Positions 10,019-19,588 of a stretch of DNA of 64,000 nt are shown here, one piece after another. The stretch is taken from the NCBI GenBank assembly GCA_024742735.1, contig JANSXV010000001.1, positions 558,001 through 622,000 of the forward strand, read 5' to 3'. The notes beneath the pieces were generated by a model that was not told the origin of the DNA, did not search any database, and saw nothing but the letters and a program-made list of their open reading frames with translations. Every line of letters begins with the position of its first letter. The stretch's first letter is position 1. A program made the position numbers and the translations under genes. The DNA is from Alphaproteobacteria bacterium. GTDB lineage: Bacteria; Pseudomonadota; Alphaproteobacteria; Caulobacterales; Maricaulaceae.

Positions 10019-11823
10019 GCCCGCTCCCATGCGAAGCTGAAGGCTTCAAGCGCCCCGGCTGCGGCCGGGGCGTTTTCGTTCGTGAGCCCAGCCACCATGA
10101 CGATCAGGCCGCGCTGCTCGTCCGTGTGCGCCGCAATCTTCGCGCCTGCGATCCCGGCCGCCTGAAGCGCGGCCGTCGCGGCCTCGATCGCAGCGTGCTC
10201 GCGCAGAGCCGGCTTGAAGATCTTGCCGACCGCCGTCACCGGCATCTGGTCGAGAATGCGCACGGCCTTCGGCGCAGCAGGACGCTCAGCGACGGCGTCG
10301 CGGGCGTAAGCCTCCAGATCCGCAGCGGTGATCGTCGCACCTTCGCGAAGGGTGACGTAGGCCACGGGCACTTCGCCCGCATAAGCGTCGGGCTGACCGA
10401 CCGCCGCGGCCAGTTCCACATCATCGTGGCGCGACAACGCCTCTTCGATCAGGCCCGGATCGATATTGTGGCCGCTGCGGATGATCAGGTCCTTGGCCCG
10501 TCCGGTCATCCAGACATAGCCGTCTTCATCCATGCGCCCCAGATCCCCGGAGTTCAGCCATCCGCCTTCCAGAAACGCGCCGGCGTTCTTGTCCGCCTGT
10601 TTGTAGCCCGGGATCACGCTGGGTCCGCGCAGCAGGATCTCGCCCGCCTCGTTGGTGCCGGCGAAACGCTCCAGCCGGCCGTCCTCGCGGATAACGCCAA
10701 TGCGCACCTCATGATAGGGCAGGCGTGTGCCGATGGAGCCTATCCGCCGCTCGCCATCTCTCGGATTGCAGGTGGACACGCACGTGCTCTCGGTCATGCC
10801 GTAGAGCTCCAGGATCTTGATGCCTGTCTTCCGCTCGAACCGCTCAAACACGCTGACCGGCATAGGCGCCGCGCCCACCAGGCCATAACGCAGCGAGCTG
10901 ACATCCGCCTCTCCCACAGGATGATCGAGAAGGCTGGCGTAGATCGTCGGCACGCCGGAGAAGACCGTGACCTTGAAGCGCTCCACGAGCGGCCAGAAGC
11001 CCTTCATGAGCGCCTTGTTGCGGAAGCCGTCTGGCCCGGCCAGCAGCAGGGTCGAGCCTGCGCAGAGCGGGGCCAGACCGGTCAAAATCGCGGCGTTGGC
11101 GTGGAATAGCGGCAAACCCGTCAGCACAACGTCGTCTTCAGACAGGTCGAGCGCACAGCGCAGCATCCACTGATTGGCCGCCTGATTGGCGCGGGTCTGC
11201 TGGGCGAGCTTGGGCGCTCCGGTGGTGCCGCCGGTGTGGAAATAGGCCGCGATGCGGTTGGGGTCGTCCGCACCCTCAAACACGAAGTGGTCACCGGGGA
11301 CCTCTGCACAAGCCGCCCTTAGCGACCCACCCTCACCGACTGTTAGAAGCGGCAGGCCGCCCAGGCGCTCGCTCGCCTCCTTCGCCACAGCGTGCAGCGG
11401 CGTGCCTTCTGCGGTCGTGACGAGGCATCCGGCCTCAGCTGCGTGGAGGATCTCCACCACGATGTCTGCGGACAGCAAAGGATTGACCGGCGCCGCACCG
11501 CAGCCTGCGCCCGCGCCCCAGAGGACGAAATGGGTCTCGGCGAGGTTCGGCAGCAGATACCCCGCCGGCTTGCCGCCGCCGGCGCGGTGCAGCGCATTGG
11601 CGCAGCGGATGATCTGCTCCAGCGCCTGCGCATACGTCCAGCGCCGCACCATGTCAGGCTCGGCGGGGTCGGCCAGATCGAGAATCGCCGTGCGATCCGG
11701 GAACGCCTCGGCGGCGGCCTTGAGGCAGCCGAACGCGGTCGGCGCGGCGAGGCGTTCGGCCAGCGGGATGTCTTCGATCGCTTGGATGTCCGCGAGCGAA
11801 GCCAGCTGGCCGAACGGGCTCAT
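10015..11823 (-). CDS. AMP-binding acyl-CoA synthetase/ligase
   Basis: TGGTTGAPKLAQQT (AMP-binding P-loop), LYGMTEST, NSGDLGRMDEDGYVWMTGRAKDLIIRSGHNI. Confidence 0.92.
   Translation of the reverse strand: MSPFGQLASLADIQAIEDIPLAERLAAPTAFGCLKAAAEAFPDRTAILDLADPAEPDMVRRWTYAQALEQIIRCANALHRAGGGKPAGYLLPNLAETHFVLWGAGAGCGAAPVNPLLSADIVVEILHAAEAGCLVTTAEGTPLHAVAKEASERLGGLPLLTVGEGGSLRAACAEVPGDHFVFEGADDPNRIAAYFHTGGTTGAPKLAQQTRANQAANQWMLRCALDLSEDDVVLTGLPLFHANAAILTGLAPLCAGSTLLLAGPDGFRNKALMKGFWPLVERFKVTVFSGVPTIYASLLDHPVGEADVSSLRYGLVGAAPMPVSVFERFERKTGIKILELYGMTESTCVSTCNPRDGERRIGSIGTRLPYHEVRIGVIREDGRLERFAGTNEAGEILLRGPSVIPGYKQADKNAGAFLEGGWLNSGDLGRMDEDGYVWMTGRAKDLIIRSGHNIDPGLIEEALSRHDDVELAAAVGQPDAYAGEVPVAYVTLREGATITAADLEAYARDAVAERPAAPKAVRILDQMPVTAVGKIFKPALREHAAIEAATAALQAAGIAGAKIAAHTDEQRGLIVMVAGLTNENAPAAAGALEAFSFAWERA
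10050..10075 (+). terminator. Rho-independent terminator of the DJ-1-like gene, embedded in the convergent CDS
   Basis: CGCCCCGGC-tgcg-GCCGGGGCG-TTTTCGTT. Confidence 0.6.
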
Positions 11824-11825
11824 GC

Positions 11826-13169
11826 CTACTTCTCCCAGTCGTTCTCGATCGTGCGAGAGGCGATCAGGAAGAGGATTCCTGCGACCACATACAGACCCGC
11901 ACCGATCATGATCGAATAGCGCAGCGCTTCATTGCCGAAGGCCGGGGTGAGCAGGGTCGACAGTTCGCCCAGCACGTACACGCCCACGCCGATTCCCAGC
12001 AGGTTGTTGATCAGCAAGAACACCGCAGACGCCATGGATCGCATGTTGGCCGGCGCCAGATGCTGGAAGGCCGAAAGCGTCGGACCAAGCCAGGCCAGGC
12101 CCAGACCCGTGGGAATGACGAACAGGGCCGCAGCCATCAGGGGCGTCGTCGCCATGGTGCCCGCGATGTACATCGGGAAGGTCAGGAGGAAGGCCACCGC
12201 TGGAACCAGCGCGAACATCTTCTTGGATCCCTTGCCCATAAGATCGCCCAGCACGCCGCCCAGGATGATCCCCAGGCTCCCGCCCACAAACAGCACCCCG
12301 CCAAACAGCCAGCCCGTCTCGATGATGCCCAGCTCAAAGCTGCGCGCGAAAAAGCTGGGGATCCAGAAGAAGACGCCATAGCCCATCATGGACGAGCAGG
12401 AGGCGCCCAGGACCATGAACCAGAAGCTCGGCTTCTTGGACAGGACGCCAAGGACCGCGAAGAAGCCCGGCGCCTTGGGCGGGGCTACCGGCTCGCCGCC
12501 GGGCATTATGCGTGGCTCCGCAGTCTTTGGCGGCTCAGGCTTCTTGTCCAGACCGCCCCGCACCGGCTCACGCAAGGTCAGCTTGAAGATCGGCGCGATG
12601 ACGATGCCGGCGATGCCGACGATGATGAACGCGGCGCGCCAGTCGAGATTGTCACCCAGATTGCCGCCCGCGATCTGAGCGCCGGCGACGACGCCGAAAG
12701 CCGAGCCGATGGGAATGCCCAGCGAGTAGATCGCCAGAGCTCGCGCCCGGCTGTTGGATGGGAAGTAGTCCGCGATCAGAGAGTAGGACGGCGCGACGCC
12801 GCCGGCCTCGCCGACGCCGACGCCCACACGCGCGAGGAAGAGCTGCCAGAAGTTCTGCGCGAAGCCGCAAACAGCGGTGAAACCTGACCATACCGTCAAA
12901 GAGATCGTGATGATCCAGGTCCGGTTGGTCCGGTCCGCCAGCCATGCGATGGGCACGCCCAGCGTGGAATACAGTGCAGCGAAGGCGATGCCGCCCAAAA
13001 GGCCCAGCTGGCGATCGCTCAGGCCCAGCTCCTCCTGAATCGGAATGGCCAGGATGGAGATGATCTGCCGGTCCAGGAAGTTGAAGGCGTAGACGATGAA
13101 CAGCATCGCCAGCACCCAGACGCGATAGCCTGCGCTGGGCGCGGCCGCCGGATTGTTTGCGGTGCTCAT
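11826..13169 (-). CDS. MFS transporter (spinster-like)
   Basis: NFLDRQIISILAIPIQEELGLSDRQLGLLGG; multiple hydrophobic segments. Confidence 0.9.
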   Translation of the reverse strand: MSTANNPAAAPSAGYRVWVLAMLFIVYAFNFLDRQIISILAIPIQEELGLSDRQLGLLGGIAFAALYSTLGVPIAWLADRTNRTWIITISLTVWSGFTAVCGFAQNFWQLFLARVGVGVGEAGGVAPSYSLIADYFPSNSRARALAIYSLGIPIGSAFGVVAGAQIAGGNLGDNLDWRAAFIIVGIAGIVIAPIFKLTLREPVRGGLDKKPEPPKTAEPRIMPGGEPVAPPKAPGFFAVLGVLSKKPSFWFMVLGASCSSMMGYGVFFWIPSFFARSFELGIIETGWLFGGVLFVGGSLGIILGGVLGDLMGKGSKKMFALVPAVAFLLTFPMYIAGTMATTPLMAAALFVIPTGLGLAWLGPTLSAFQHLAPANMRSMASAVFLLINNLLGIGVGVYVLGELSTLLTPAFGNEALRYSIMIGAGLYVVAGILFLIASRTIENDWEK

Positions 13170-13253
13170 GGTCCCTCCCCCGAGCGTCTGCTTATGAATG
13201 ACGCGTCTGTTGCGCGTTCCTTGCCATGATGGCGCAGATTCAAAGGGCTACGC

Positions 13254-13302
13254 AAAGAAAAAGCGCCGCCGGTCCGTTCGGTTCGAACAGTCCGGCGGCG
13301 CT
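13254..13302 (-). terminator. Terminator of the TonB receptor gene
   Basis: On the minus strand AGCGCCGCCGG-N19-CCGGCGGCGCTTTTTCTTT. Confidence 0.65.
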
Positions 13303-13323
13303 CTTCAGCCCCGAAGAGGCCCC

Positions 13324-15654
13324 CTAGTAGCGGTAGGCGAAGGTCGCGGTGAAGGTCCGCGGGTCGCCGTAGAAGCCGGTCAGCGTGCCTTCAAGCCCAA
13401 GCGTCGGCGTGAAGGTGCCGTTGGCGTTCTCGTTCACGAAGTCATACCCGGCCACGATGTAGCGTTCGTCGGTCAGGTTCCGGCCATGCAGACCCATGGT
13501 CCAGTTGCCGCTCCCGCTCGTCCAGACCGCGCTGGCGTTCCACAGCGCGAAGGACGGCTGGTCGATCAGCGGGCTGGGCAGCTCGAACTGCTGGCTGTCA
13601 CCGCGGAACGAAACCGTCGTGGATAGGTTCAGGTCGCCGCCGAAGGACGGAGCCTCATAGCCCAGCGTAGCCGAACCCGTGTACTCCGGGGTGTTCTGGA
13701 TGGAGACCTGGCTGGAGATGTCCTGACCGAACGCGTTGACGAACTGGTCGTATTCCCCGTCCAGCAGGCCCAGCGTCCAGGCGATGGTGATGGCGTCGCC
13801 CGGCGTGAAGAAGTCTTCATCAACCACGCCGAAGCCTTCCCACTCGATGCCCTGCAGGGTCGCAGCGCCTGCATTGGTGGTCACGCCGGTAAACGTGTCG
13901 GCCACGCCGTCATTGTCGGTGTCCACGCCCACTGAACCCGGCACCTGGATGTCCGAATAGTCGGCGTAGAAGTAGGCGAGCGAGTGACGGACCGGACCCC
14001 AGTCGGCCTTCCAGCCGATCTCGTAGCTGTCGACCTCTTCCGGGTCGAACTGCATGAACTGGAAGATCTCGTCCTGGGTGACATTGCCGTCCTGGTTGAA
14101 GTCCGGCGTCGCCGTCGTCTGGCCGCGCGGATCGAAGGACCCGCCTTTGAAGCCCTGGGAGTAGGTGAAGTACACGTTGTGCACATCGTTCGGACGGTAT
14201 GCGATGGAGAAGCGGGGCGAGAAATCATCGTAGGTCGCTGTTCCGTCGAAATCCGACGTCACCGCGATCGCTGTGGCGTTCCCTCCGAACAGATCGGACG
14301 GACCGTTGATGAAAGTCGTCCGGCGCACGATGGAATTGCGCTCGTCCTCGGTATAGCGCCCGCCAAGCGACACCTCGATCCGGTCGGTCAGGTCATAGGT
14401 GAAGTCGGCGAACAGCGACCAGGTCTCGGTACCAACATCGCCGAAGGTCTGCGCCGTCAGCCCGGGCAGCGCGACGAGCGCGCCTGTAGTCGCGAGGATC
14501 ACGTCGAAGGCGGTGGAGGCGTTGGCGTCCAGGTAGTACAGCCCGATGACGCCGCTCAGGCGCTCGCCGGAATACTGGGCCTGGAACTCCTGGCTGAACT
14601 GCTCGTTGGTGTAGATCGCGGGAACGTCGAGGTCAGCCTCGGGCAGCGAGTCGAAGTCGATCGGCGTCGTGCTTTCGTCCTCGCGATAGGCGGTGATGGA
14701 CTTGAGCGTCCATGCGTCGTTCACGTCCCATTGCGCGGTGATCTGGCCGCCATAAGCTTCCACCGACTGCTCCGGGAAGGCGAGGCCGGCGCGCGTGTCG
14801 AACTCATCGTCAAGCACCGGATAAGTGAACGGCGGGAACTGATCAGGGATCAGGCGGTGGCCCTGACGGGCTTCGGAGCTGTCGTCAGTGTAGTCACCGG
14901 AGAAGCGAAGCTGGAAGTTCGGGGTCACATCAAGCTCGGCCGAAAGCCGGCCGGCCCAGACGTCCTTGTTGTAGTTTTCCTGGCCGGTGTTCAGGTTTTC
15001 ACCGAAACCGTCGCGCGTCAGACGCGCGAGGGCGCCGCCGACGCGGAAACCTTCTGACAGGGGCGCCGAAGCCGAGACGATCGCGTCGATCTGGTTATAC
15101 GAACCGACATTCACCCGCACCGAGGCTTCCGGCTCGTCAGACAGGCCGCGCGTGACGTATTTCACAGCACCGCCGATGGTGTTGCGGCCGTACAACGTGC
15201 CCTGCGGACCGCGCAGCACTTCGATGCGCTCCACTTCATAGATGTCCAGGACCGCCGCCTGGGGGCGGTTCAGATAGACATCGTCGAGATACATGCCGAC
15301 ACCGGCTTCAAAGCCGGCGACCGGGTCCTGCTGGCCGACGCCGCGAATGAAGGCGGTCAGCGTGGTGTTCGTGCCGCGCGAGACTTCAAGCGTAACGTTC
15401 GGCGTGACCTGCCCGACGAATGTGATGTCCTGAGCGCCGAGTCGCTCCAGCTGTTCACCTGAGTAGGCCGTCACGGACACCGGCACATCGACGATGCTCT
15501 CTTCCCGACGGCGCGCCGTGACAGTGATCACGTCGCCGCGCCCCGGCGCCGCACTCTCTTCCGTTTCCTGAGCGTAAGCCGCAGCGGACAGCGGCAGCAT
15601 GGACGCGCCGGCCAGAAGCGCGGCGGTATTGATGAGTTTGCGTCGGATGGTCAT
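13324..15654 (-). CDS. TonB-dependent receptor
   Basis: Signal peptide, plug (ITVTARRREESIVDVPVSVTAYSGEQLERLGAQDI...EVLRGPQGTLYGRNTIGGAVKYVTR), C-terminal aromatic F/Y residue. Confidence 0.93.
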   Translation of the reverse strand: MTIRRKLINTAALLAGASMLPLSAAAYAQETEESAAPGRGDVITVTARRREESIVDVPVSVTAYSGEQLERLGAQDITFVGQVTPNVTLEVSRGTNTTLTAFIRGVGQQDPVAGFEAGVGMYLDDVYLNRPQAAVLDIYEVERIEVLRGPQGTLYGRNTIGGAVKYVTRGLSDEPEASVRVNVGSYNQIDAIVSASAPLSEGFRVGGALARLTRDGFGENLNTGQENYNKDVWAGRLSAELDVTPNFQLRFSGDYTDDSSEARQGHRLIPDQFPPFTYPVLDDEFDTRAGLAFPEQSVEAYGGQITAQWDVNDAWTLKSITAYREDESTTPIDFDSLPEADLDVPAIYTNEQFSQEFQAQYSGERLSGVIGLYYLDANASTAFDVILATTGALVALPGLTAQTFGDVGTETWSLFADFTYDLTDRIEVSLGGRYTEDERNSIVRRTTFINGPSDLFGGNATAIAVTSDFDGTATYDDFSPRFSIAYRPNDVHNVYFTYSQGFKGGSFDPRGQTTATPDFNQDGNVTQDEIFQFMQFDPEEVDSYEIGWKADWGPVRHSLAYFYADYSDIQVPGSVGVDTDNDGVADTFTGVTTNAGAATLQGIEWEGFGVVDEDFFTPGDAITIAWTLGLLDGEYDQFVNAFGQDISSQVSIQNTPEYTGSATLGYEAPSFGGDLNLSTTVSFRGDSQQFELPSPLIDQPSFALWNASAVWTSGSGNWTMGLHGRNLTDERYIVAGYDFVNENANGTFTPTLGLEGTLTGFYGDPRTFTATFAYRY

Positions 15655-15725
15655 GGCGGGGCCTCCCTGGGGTCCTGATATCGTCTGCGCTCTGTTTCGG
15701 TTCCCGAGCGTTCGGCGCGATTAAT

Positions 15726-15737
15726 TTCAACGTTGAA
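15726..15737. promoter_or_regulatory. Perfect palindrome TTCAACGTTGAA in divergent TonB receptor/TetR intergenic region
   Basis: 12-bp perfect palindrome. Confidence 0.4.
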
Positions 15738-15794
15738 TGAAAAGTCAATGGTCAATAGACTTCGGTCGCAATCAGACCCAAGGTGTGAGGCGAT

Positions 15795-16517
15795 ATGGTC
15801 ACAGCCGCCCCGCGGACCCGAGCAATGCCCGATACCGGCTCAAGCCGCCGCGGAGAGCGCACGCGCCAGCGTCTGCTGGACGCGGCGGAACGCCTCTTCG
15901 CGGAGAAGGGCTTCTATGGCGTCACGGTCCGGGCGATCGCCAAGGCGAGCGACAGCGACCCTGCTCTGGTCGCCTATTATTTCGGCGGCAAGCGCGAGTT
16001 GTTCGATGCGGTGCTCCTGCGCCGCGCAGAGAAGCTGAACAAGATCCGGATCGAGCGCCTGGAGGCCTGCGAGCGCGAGGCCGGGCCGGCCGGTCCCAGC
16101 GTCGAAGACATTATCGAAGCCTTCACCGAGCCGCTTCTGGACCGGTCCTCTCATGGCGGCCCCGGATGGAAGAGCTATTTCGCCCTGATCGGCCAGGTGA
16201 CGAACTCACCGGAATGGGGCGCGGCGGTGATGGCGAAGTACTTCGACCCCATTGTTCACCGGTTCCTGGACGCGCTGAAAAAGGCTCTGCCCGATGCGCC
16301 GGAGGAGGAGCTCTACTGGAGTTATCACTTCCTGTCCGGCGCCCTGGTGCTCACCTTCGCCGAAACCGGCCGCGTTGATTCGCTGTCGGGCGGGCAGTGC
16401 CGGTCCACCGACCTGGTGGCTGTGCACGAGCGCCTGCCCCAGTTCATCGCCGCCGGCTTCAAGCGTCTGGCCGAGCGCCGGACGATCGAGACCGAAGACA
16501 GGGACGCTGCTGAATGA
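15795..16517 (+). CDS. TetR/AcrR family regulator
   Basis: RTRQRLLDAAERLFAEKGFYGVTVRAIAKASDSDPALVAYYFGGKRELFDAVL. Confidence 0.92.
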   Translation: MVTAAPRTRAMPDTGSSRRGERTRQRLLDAAERLFAEKGFYGVTVRAIAKASDSDPALVAYYFGGKRELFDAVLLRRAEKLNKIRIERLEACEREAGPAGPSVEDIIEAFTEPLLDRSSHGGPGWKSYFALIGQVTNSPEWGAAVMAKYFDPIVHRFLDALKKALPDAPEEELYWSYHFLSGALVLTFAETGRVDSLSGGQCRSTDLVAVHERLPQFIAAGFKRLAERRTIETEDRDAAE

Positions 16518-17380
16518 CCGCCTATTCCGAGCATTTCTTCACCGCACCGGACGGCGTGAAGACCTATTACCGCCGCTACCCGGCGTCCGGGGCTGGAGAC
16601 AAGCTGCCGGCGCTGTGCATGCACGGGCTGACCCGCAATTCGCGTGACTTTGAAGACGTGGCGCCGCGCATCGCGGCGGCCGGCCGCACAGTCATCGCGG
16701 TGGATGTGCGCGGGCGGGGCCGCTCGGACTACGACCCAAAGCCGGAGAACTACAATCCAGGCGTCTATGTCCAGGACATGCTGGGCCTTCTCGATGAAGC
16801 CCGGATCGAGCGCGTCGCCGCAGTGGGCACGTCCATGGGCGGGCTCATGACCATGATCATGGCCGCGAGCCGCCCCGGCGTCGTCGCCTCGGCCGTGCTC
16901 AACGATATCGGCCCGGTGATCGACCCCAAGGGCCTGAAGCGCATTCAGGGCTATGTCGGCGGCGCCGGGCCGTTCGACAGCTGGGACGAGGCGGCGGAGG
17001 CCGTACGCGGGATCAACGGCGTCGCCTTCCCCAACGAGACCGGGCACGCTTTCTGGCTCGCTTTTGCGCGGCGGGTCTGCCGGCAACGCGAGGACGGGAC
17101 TGTCGCGTTCGACTATGACAAGGCGATCTCCCAGCCGGTCCAGGCCGGTGATGTCGCGCCGCCCGACCTTTGGCCGTTCTTTGACGCGCTGGCGCCGGTT
17201 CCAATCCTGCTGGTGCGCGGCGCCCTGACCGACCTTCTGGCCGAAGATACCGTCCAGGAGATGTCGCGCCGCAGCCCGTCCATGAGCCGCGTGGACGTGC
17301 CCAATGTCGGCCACGCCCCCCTGCTGACCGAACCCGTCGCGGCCGAGGCCATCGACGCCTTCCTCGACCGTAACGCCTAG
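16514..17380 (+). CDS. Alpha/beta hydrolase
   Basis: LCMHGLTRNSRDF, AVGTSMGGLMTM (GxSxG), VGHAPLL. Confidence 0.9.
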   Translation: MTAYSEHFFTAPDGVKTYYRRYPASGAGDKLPALCMHGLTRNSRDFEDVAPRIAAAGRTVIAVDVRGRGRSDYDPKPENYNPGVYVQDMLGLLDEARIERVAAVGTSMGGLMTMIMAASRPGVVASAVLNDIGPVIDPKGLKRIQGYVGGAGPFDSWDEAAEAVRGINGVAFPNETGHAFWLAFARRVCRQREDGTVAFDYDKAISQPVQAGDVAPPDLWPFFDALAPVPILLVRGALTDLLAEDTVQEMSRRSPSMSRVDVPNVGHAPLLTEPVAAEAIDAFLDRNA

Positions 17381-17389
17381 GACGATCCC

Positions 17390-18319
17390 ATGTTGCTTCG
17401 CATTCTCGGCGCGCTGATCCTGATTATCGTCGCGCTCATCGCCCTGTTCGCCTTCCTGATGCAGCCCGCCGGGCTCGACGAGGCGCGCAGCGCCTGGATG
17501 ACCGACGAAGACCGGCTGGTCGAGGCGGCCGGCCAGACCTGGCGCGTGCGCGAAAGCGGGCCGGAAAGCGCGCCGGCCATCGTGCTGATCCACGGCTTCT
17601 CCCACTCGCTTGAAACCTGGGAGCCGTTGGCTGACAGCCTGGAGGCCGATTACCGCATCATCCGTTTCGACCTGCCCGGCCACGCTCTCTCTGACGTGCG
17701 CAGCGACAGCGCCTATTCCGTGCCGGAGACCGTCAATCAGGTCGCCGCCCTGCTCGATGAAGTCGCGCCGGAGCGCTTCGTCATCGGCGGAAGCTCGCTG
17801 GGCGGGTTGGTGAGCTGGCGCTATGCCGCCGCCCATCCAGACCGGGTTACCGGCCTGGTCCTTATCAGCCCTGGCGGCTACCCCAATCTGGGCGTCGGCG
17901 ATGAGCCCGCCCCTGTCCCCGCTCAGGTGCGCCTGTTCCTGACGACGGCGCCGGCCGCTGGTGTGCAGGCCGCCACGGGCGCGCTCTACGCTGACCCTAC
18001 ACGCATCTCCGAGGACCAGATCGAGCGCATCGGCGCCTTGATGCGGGTGGAAGGCGTCGGCCAGGCGCTGGTGGAGCGGATCGAGCAGTTCACGCTGCCT
18101 GATCCCAATCCCGTGCTGCGCGAGATCGAGGCTCCGGCCGTCGTGATCTGGGGGCAGCGTGACGCCATGATCCCCGCCACGCACGGGCCCCGCTTCGCCG
18201 CCGCCCTGCAGAACGCCGAGCTGGTTCTGATCGAGGACGCCGGGCATATGCCGCAAGAAGAGCGTCCCGTTCAGGTCTCCGCGGTGATCCGCGACTTTCT
18301 GGAGGGGCTGGACGGCTAG
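17390..18319 (+). CDS. Alpha/beta hydrolase, membrane-anchored N-terminus
   Basis: N-terminal hydrophobic helix; VLIHGFSHSLETWEPL, IGGSSLGGLVSW, DAGHMPQEE. Confidence 0.9.
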   Translation: MLLRILGALILIIVALIALFAFLMQPAGLDEARSAWMTDEDRLVEAAGQTWRVRESGPESAPAIVLIHGFSHSLETWEPLADSLEADYRIIRFDLPGHALSDVRSDSAYSVPETVNQVAALLDEVAPERFVIGGSSLGGLVSWRYAAAHPDRVTGLVLISPGGYPNLGVGDEPAPVPAQVRLFLTTAPAAGVQAATGALYADPTRISEDQIERIGALMRVEGVGQALVERIEQFTLPDPNPVLREIEAPAVVIWGQRDAMIPATHGPRFAAALQNAELVLIEDAGHMPQEERPVQVSAVIRDFLEGLDG

Positions 18320-18666
18320 GAGTCGGCCGCCTCTTCCATGCGGCCGCTGGCGGGGTTGAAGCGGAAATAGGTCATCCCTTCGGCCTTCCAACCCTGCATG
18401 CCGTCGGCCATGTGTGCAGTGACGTCCAGACCCGCGCCCATGCAGGCTTGAACCGCTTGCGCCGAGCGCCCGCCAGCCTTGCAGTGCAGAACCACCTTGC
18501 GCCCCTGCCCCAACGGCAGACCCGCCGGATCGAAGGTGGAGAGCGGATAGAGCAGCGCGCCCCGGATTCGCTCGGCGTGGTACTCATCAGGCTCGCGAAC
18601 ATCCACCAGGATGATCTCGCCCTTTTCAAGCGCTTCGGCCGTTTGTTGCACCGTCCAGTTTTCCAC
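18316..18666 (-). CDS. Rhodanese-like domain protein
   Basis: ILVDVREPDEYHAERIRGALLYPLS...VVLHCKAGGRSAQA. Confidence 0.92.
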   Translation of the reverse strand: MENWTVQQTAEALEKGEIILVDVREPDEYHAERIRGALLYPLSTFDPAGLPLGQGRKVVLHCKAGGRSAQAVQACMGAGLDVTAHMADGMQGWKAEGMTYFRFNPASGRMEEAADS

Positions 18667-18721
18667 CGTAACCCTCCATCTTCAGATTGATCCGCCTTCA
18701 CACTCCGTCACGAGCCTCGCC

Positions 18722-19588
18722 ATGATCAAGCCCGACGTCCATGCCGTTTTCGATCCGGAGACCTGCACGGTCAGCTATGTGGCGGCCTGCCCGCAGACCA
18801 GAGCCTGCGCAATTATCGACCCGGTCCTGGATTTCTGCGGCCATTCCGGCCGCACGGCGCTGACCAGCACGCACAGGATCGTGGAGATCATCGATGCGGA
18901 AGGCCTGACTCCTGTGCTGATCCTGGAGACACATGTCCACGCCGACCACATCTCCGCAGCGCCGTGGCTCAAGGAAAAATATGGCGCTCCTATCGCCATC
19001 GGGTCTGAGATCGGCGCCACCCAGAAGGCGTTCGCGCCGGTCTACGCCCTGGAGGCGGAAATCTCGGGCGAAGGCGCGGAGTTCGACCGGCTTCTGAGCG
19101 ATGGCGAGGTCTTCCAGATCGGGGCGCTGGAGGCCCGCGCCATCCACACCCCCGGCCATACGCCGGCCTGCATGAGCTATCTGATCGGGGACGCGGTCTT
19201 CGTCGGCGACACACTTTTCATGCCCGATTTTGGCACCGCCCGCTGCGACTTTCCCGGCGGCGACCCTGCCGTGCTCTATCGCTCGATCCAGACCCTGTTC
19301 GCCCTTCCCGGTGAGACCCGCATGTTCCTGTGCCATGACTACAAGGCGCCGGGGCGCGACGCGTACGCCTGGGAGACCACGGTCGCCCAGCAACGCGCAA
19401 ACAACATCCATGTGGGCGGCGGCGTGAGCGAAGCGGACTTTGTGGCGATGCGCACCAAGCGCGACGCGACGCTGAAGGCGCCCAAGCTCATCCTGCCCTC
19501 GGTCCAGGCCAATATCCGCGCCGGCGCCCTGCCGGAACCCGACGCGCAAGGCCGCCGCTTCCTCAAGCTGCCGCTCGACGCGCTTTAA
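18722..19588 (+). CDS. MBL-fold hydrolase, persulfide dioxygenase-like
   Basis: THVHADHISAAPWLKEKYGAPIAIG; HTPGHTPACMSYLIGDAVFVGDTLFMPDFGTARCDFPGG. Confidence 0.9.
   Translation: MIKPDVHAVFDPETCTVSYVAACPQTRACAIIDPVLDFCGHSGRTALTSTHRIVEIIDAEGLTPVLILETHVHADHISAAPWLKEKYGAPIAIGSEIGATQKAFAPVYALEAEISGEGAEFDRLLSDGEVFQIGALEARAIHTPGHTPACMSYLIGDAVFVGDTLFMPDFGTARCDFPGGDPAVLYRSIQTLFALPGETRMFLCHDYKAPGRDAYAWETTVAQQRANNIHVGGGVSEADFVAMRTKRDATLKAPKLILPSVQANIRAGALPEPDAQGRRFLKLPLDAL

Noticed and set aside
13984-15057. 357-aa + strand ORF
   Set aside because: Antisense to TonB receptor; no domain
16325-18391. 688-aa - strand ORF
   Set aside because: Antisense to two clear alpha/beta hydrolase genes; shadow ORF
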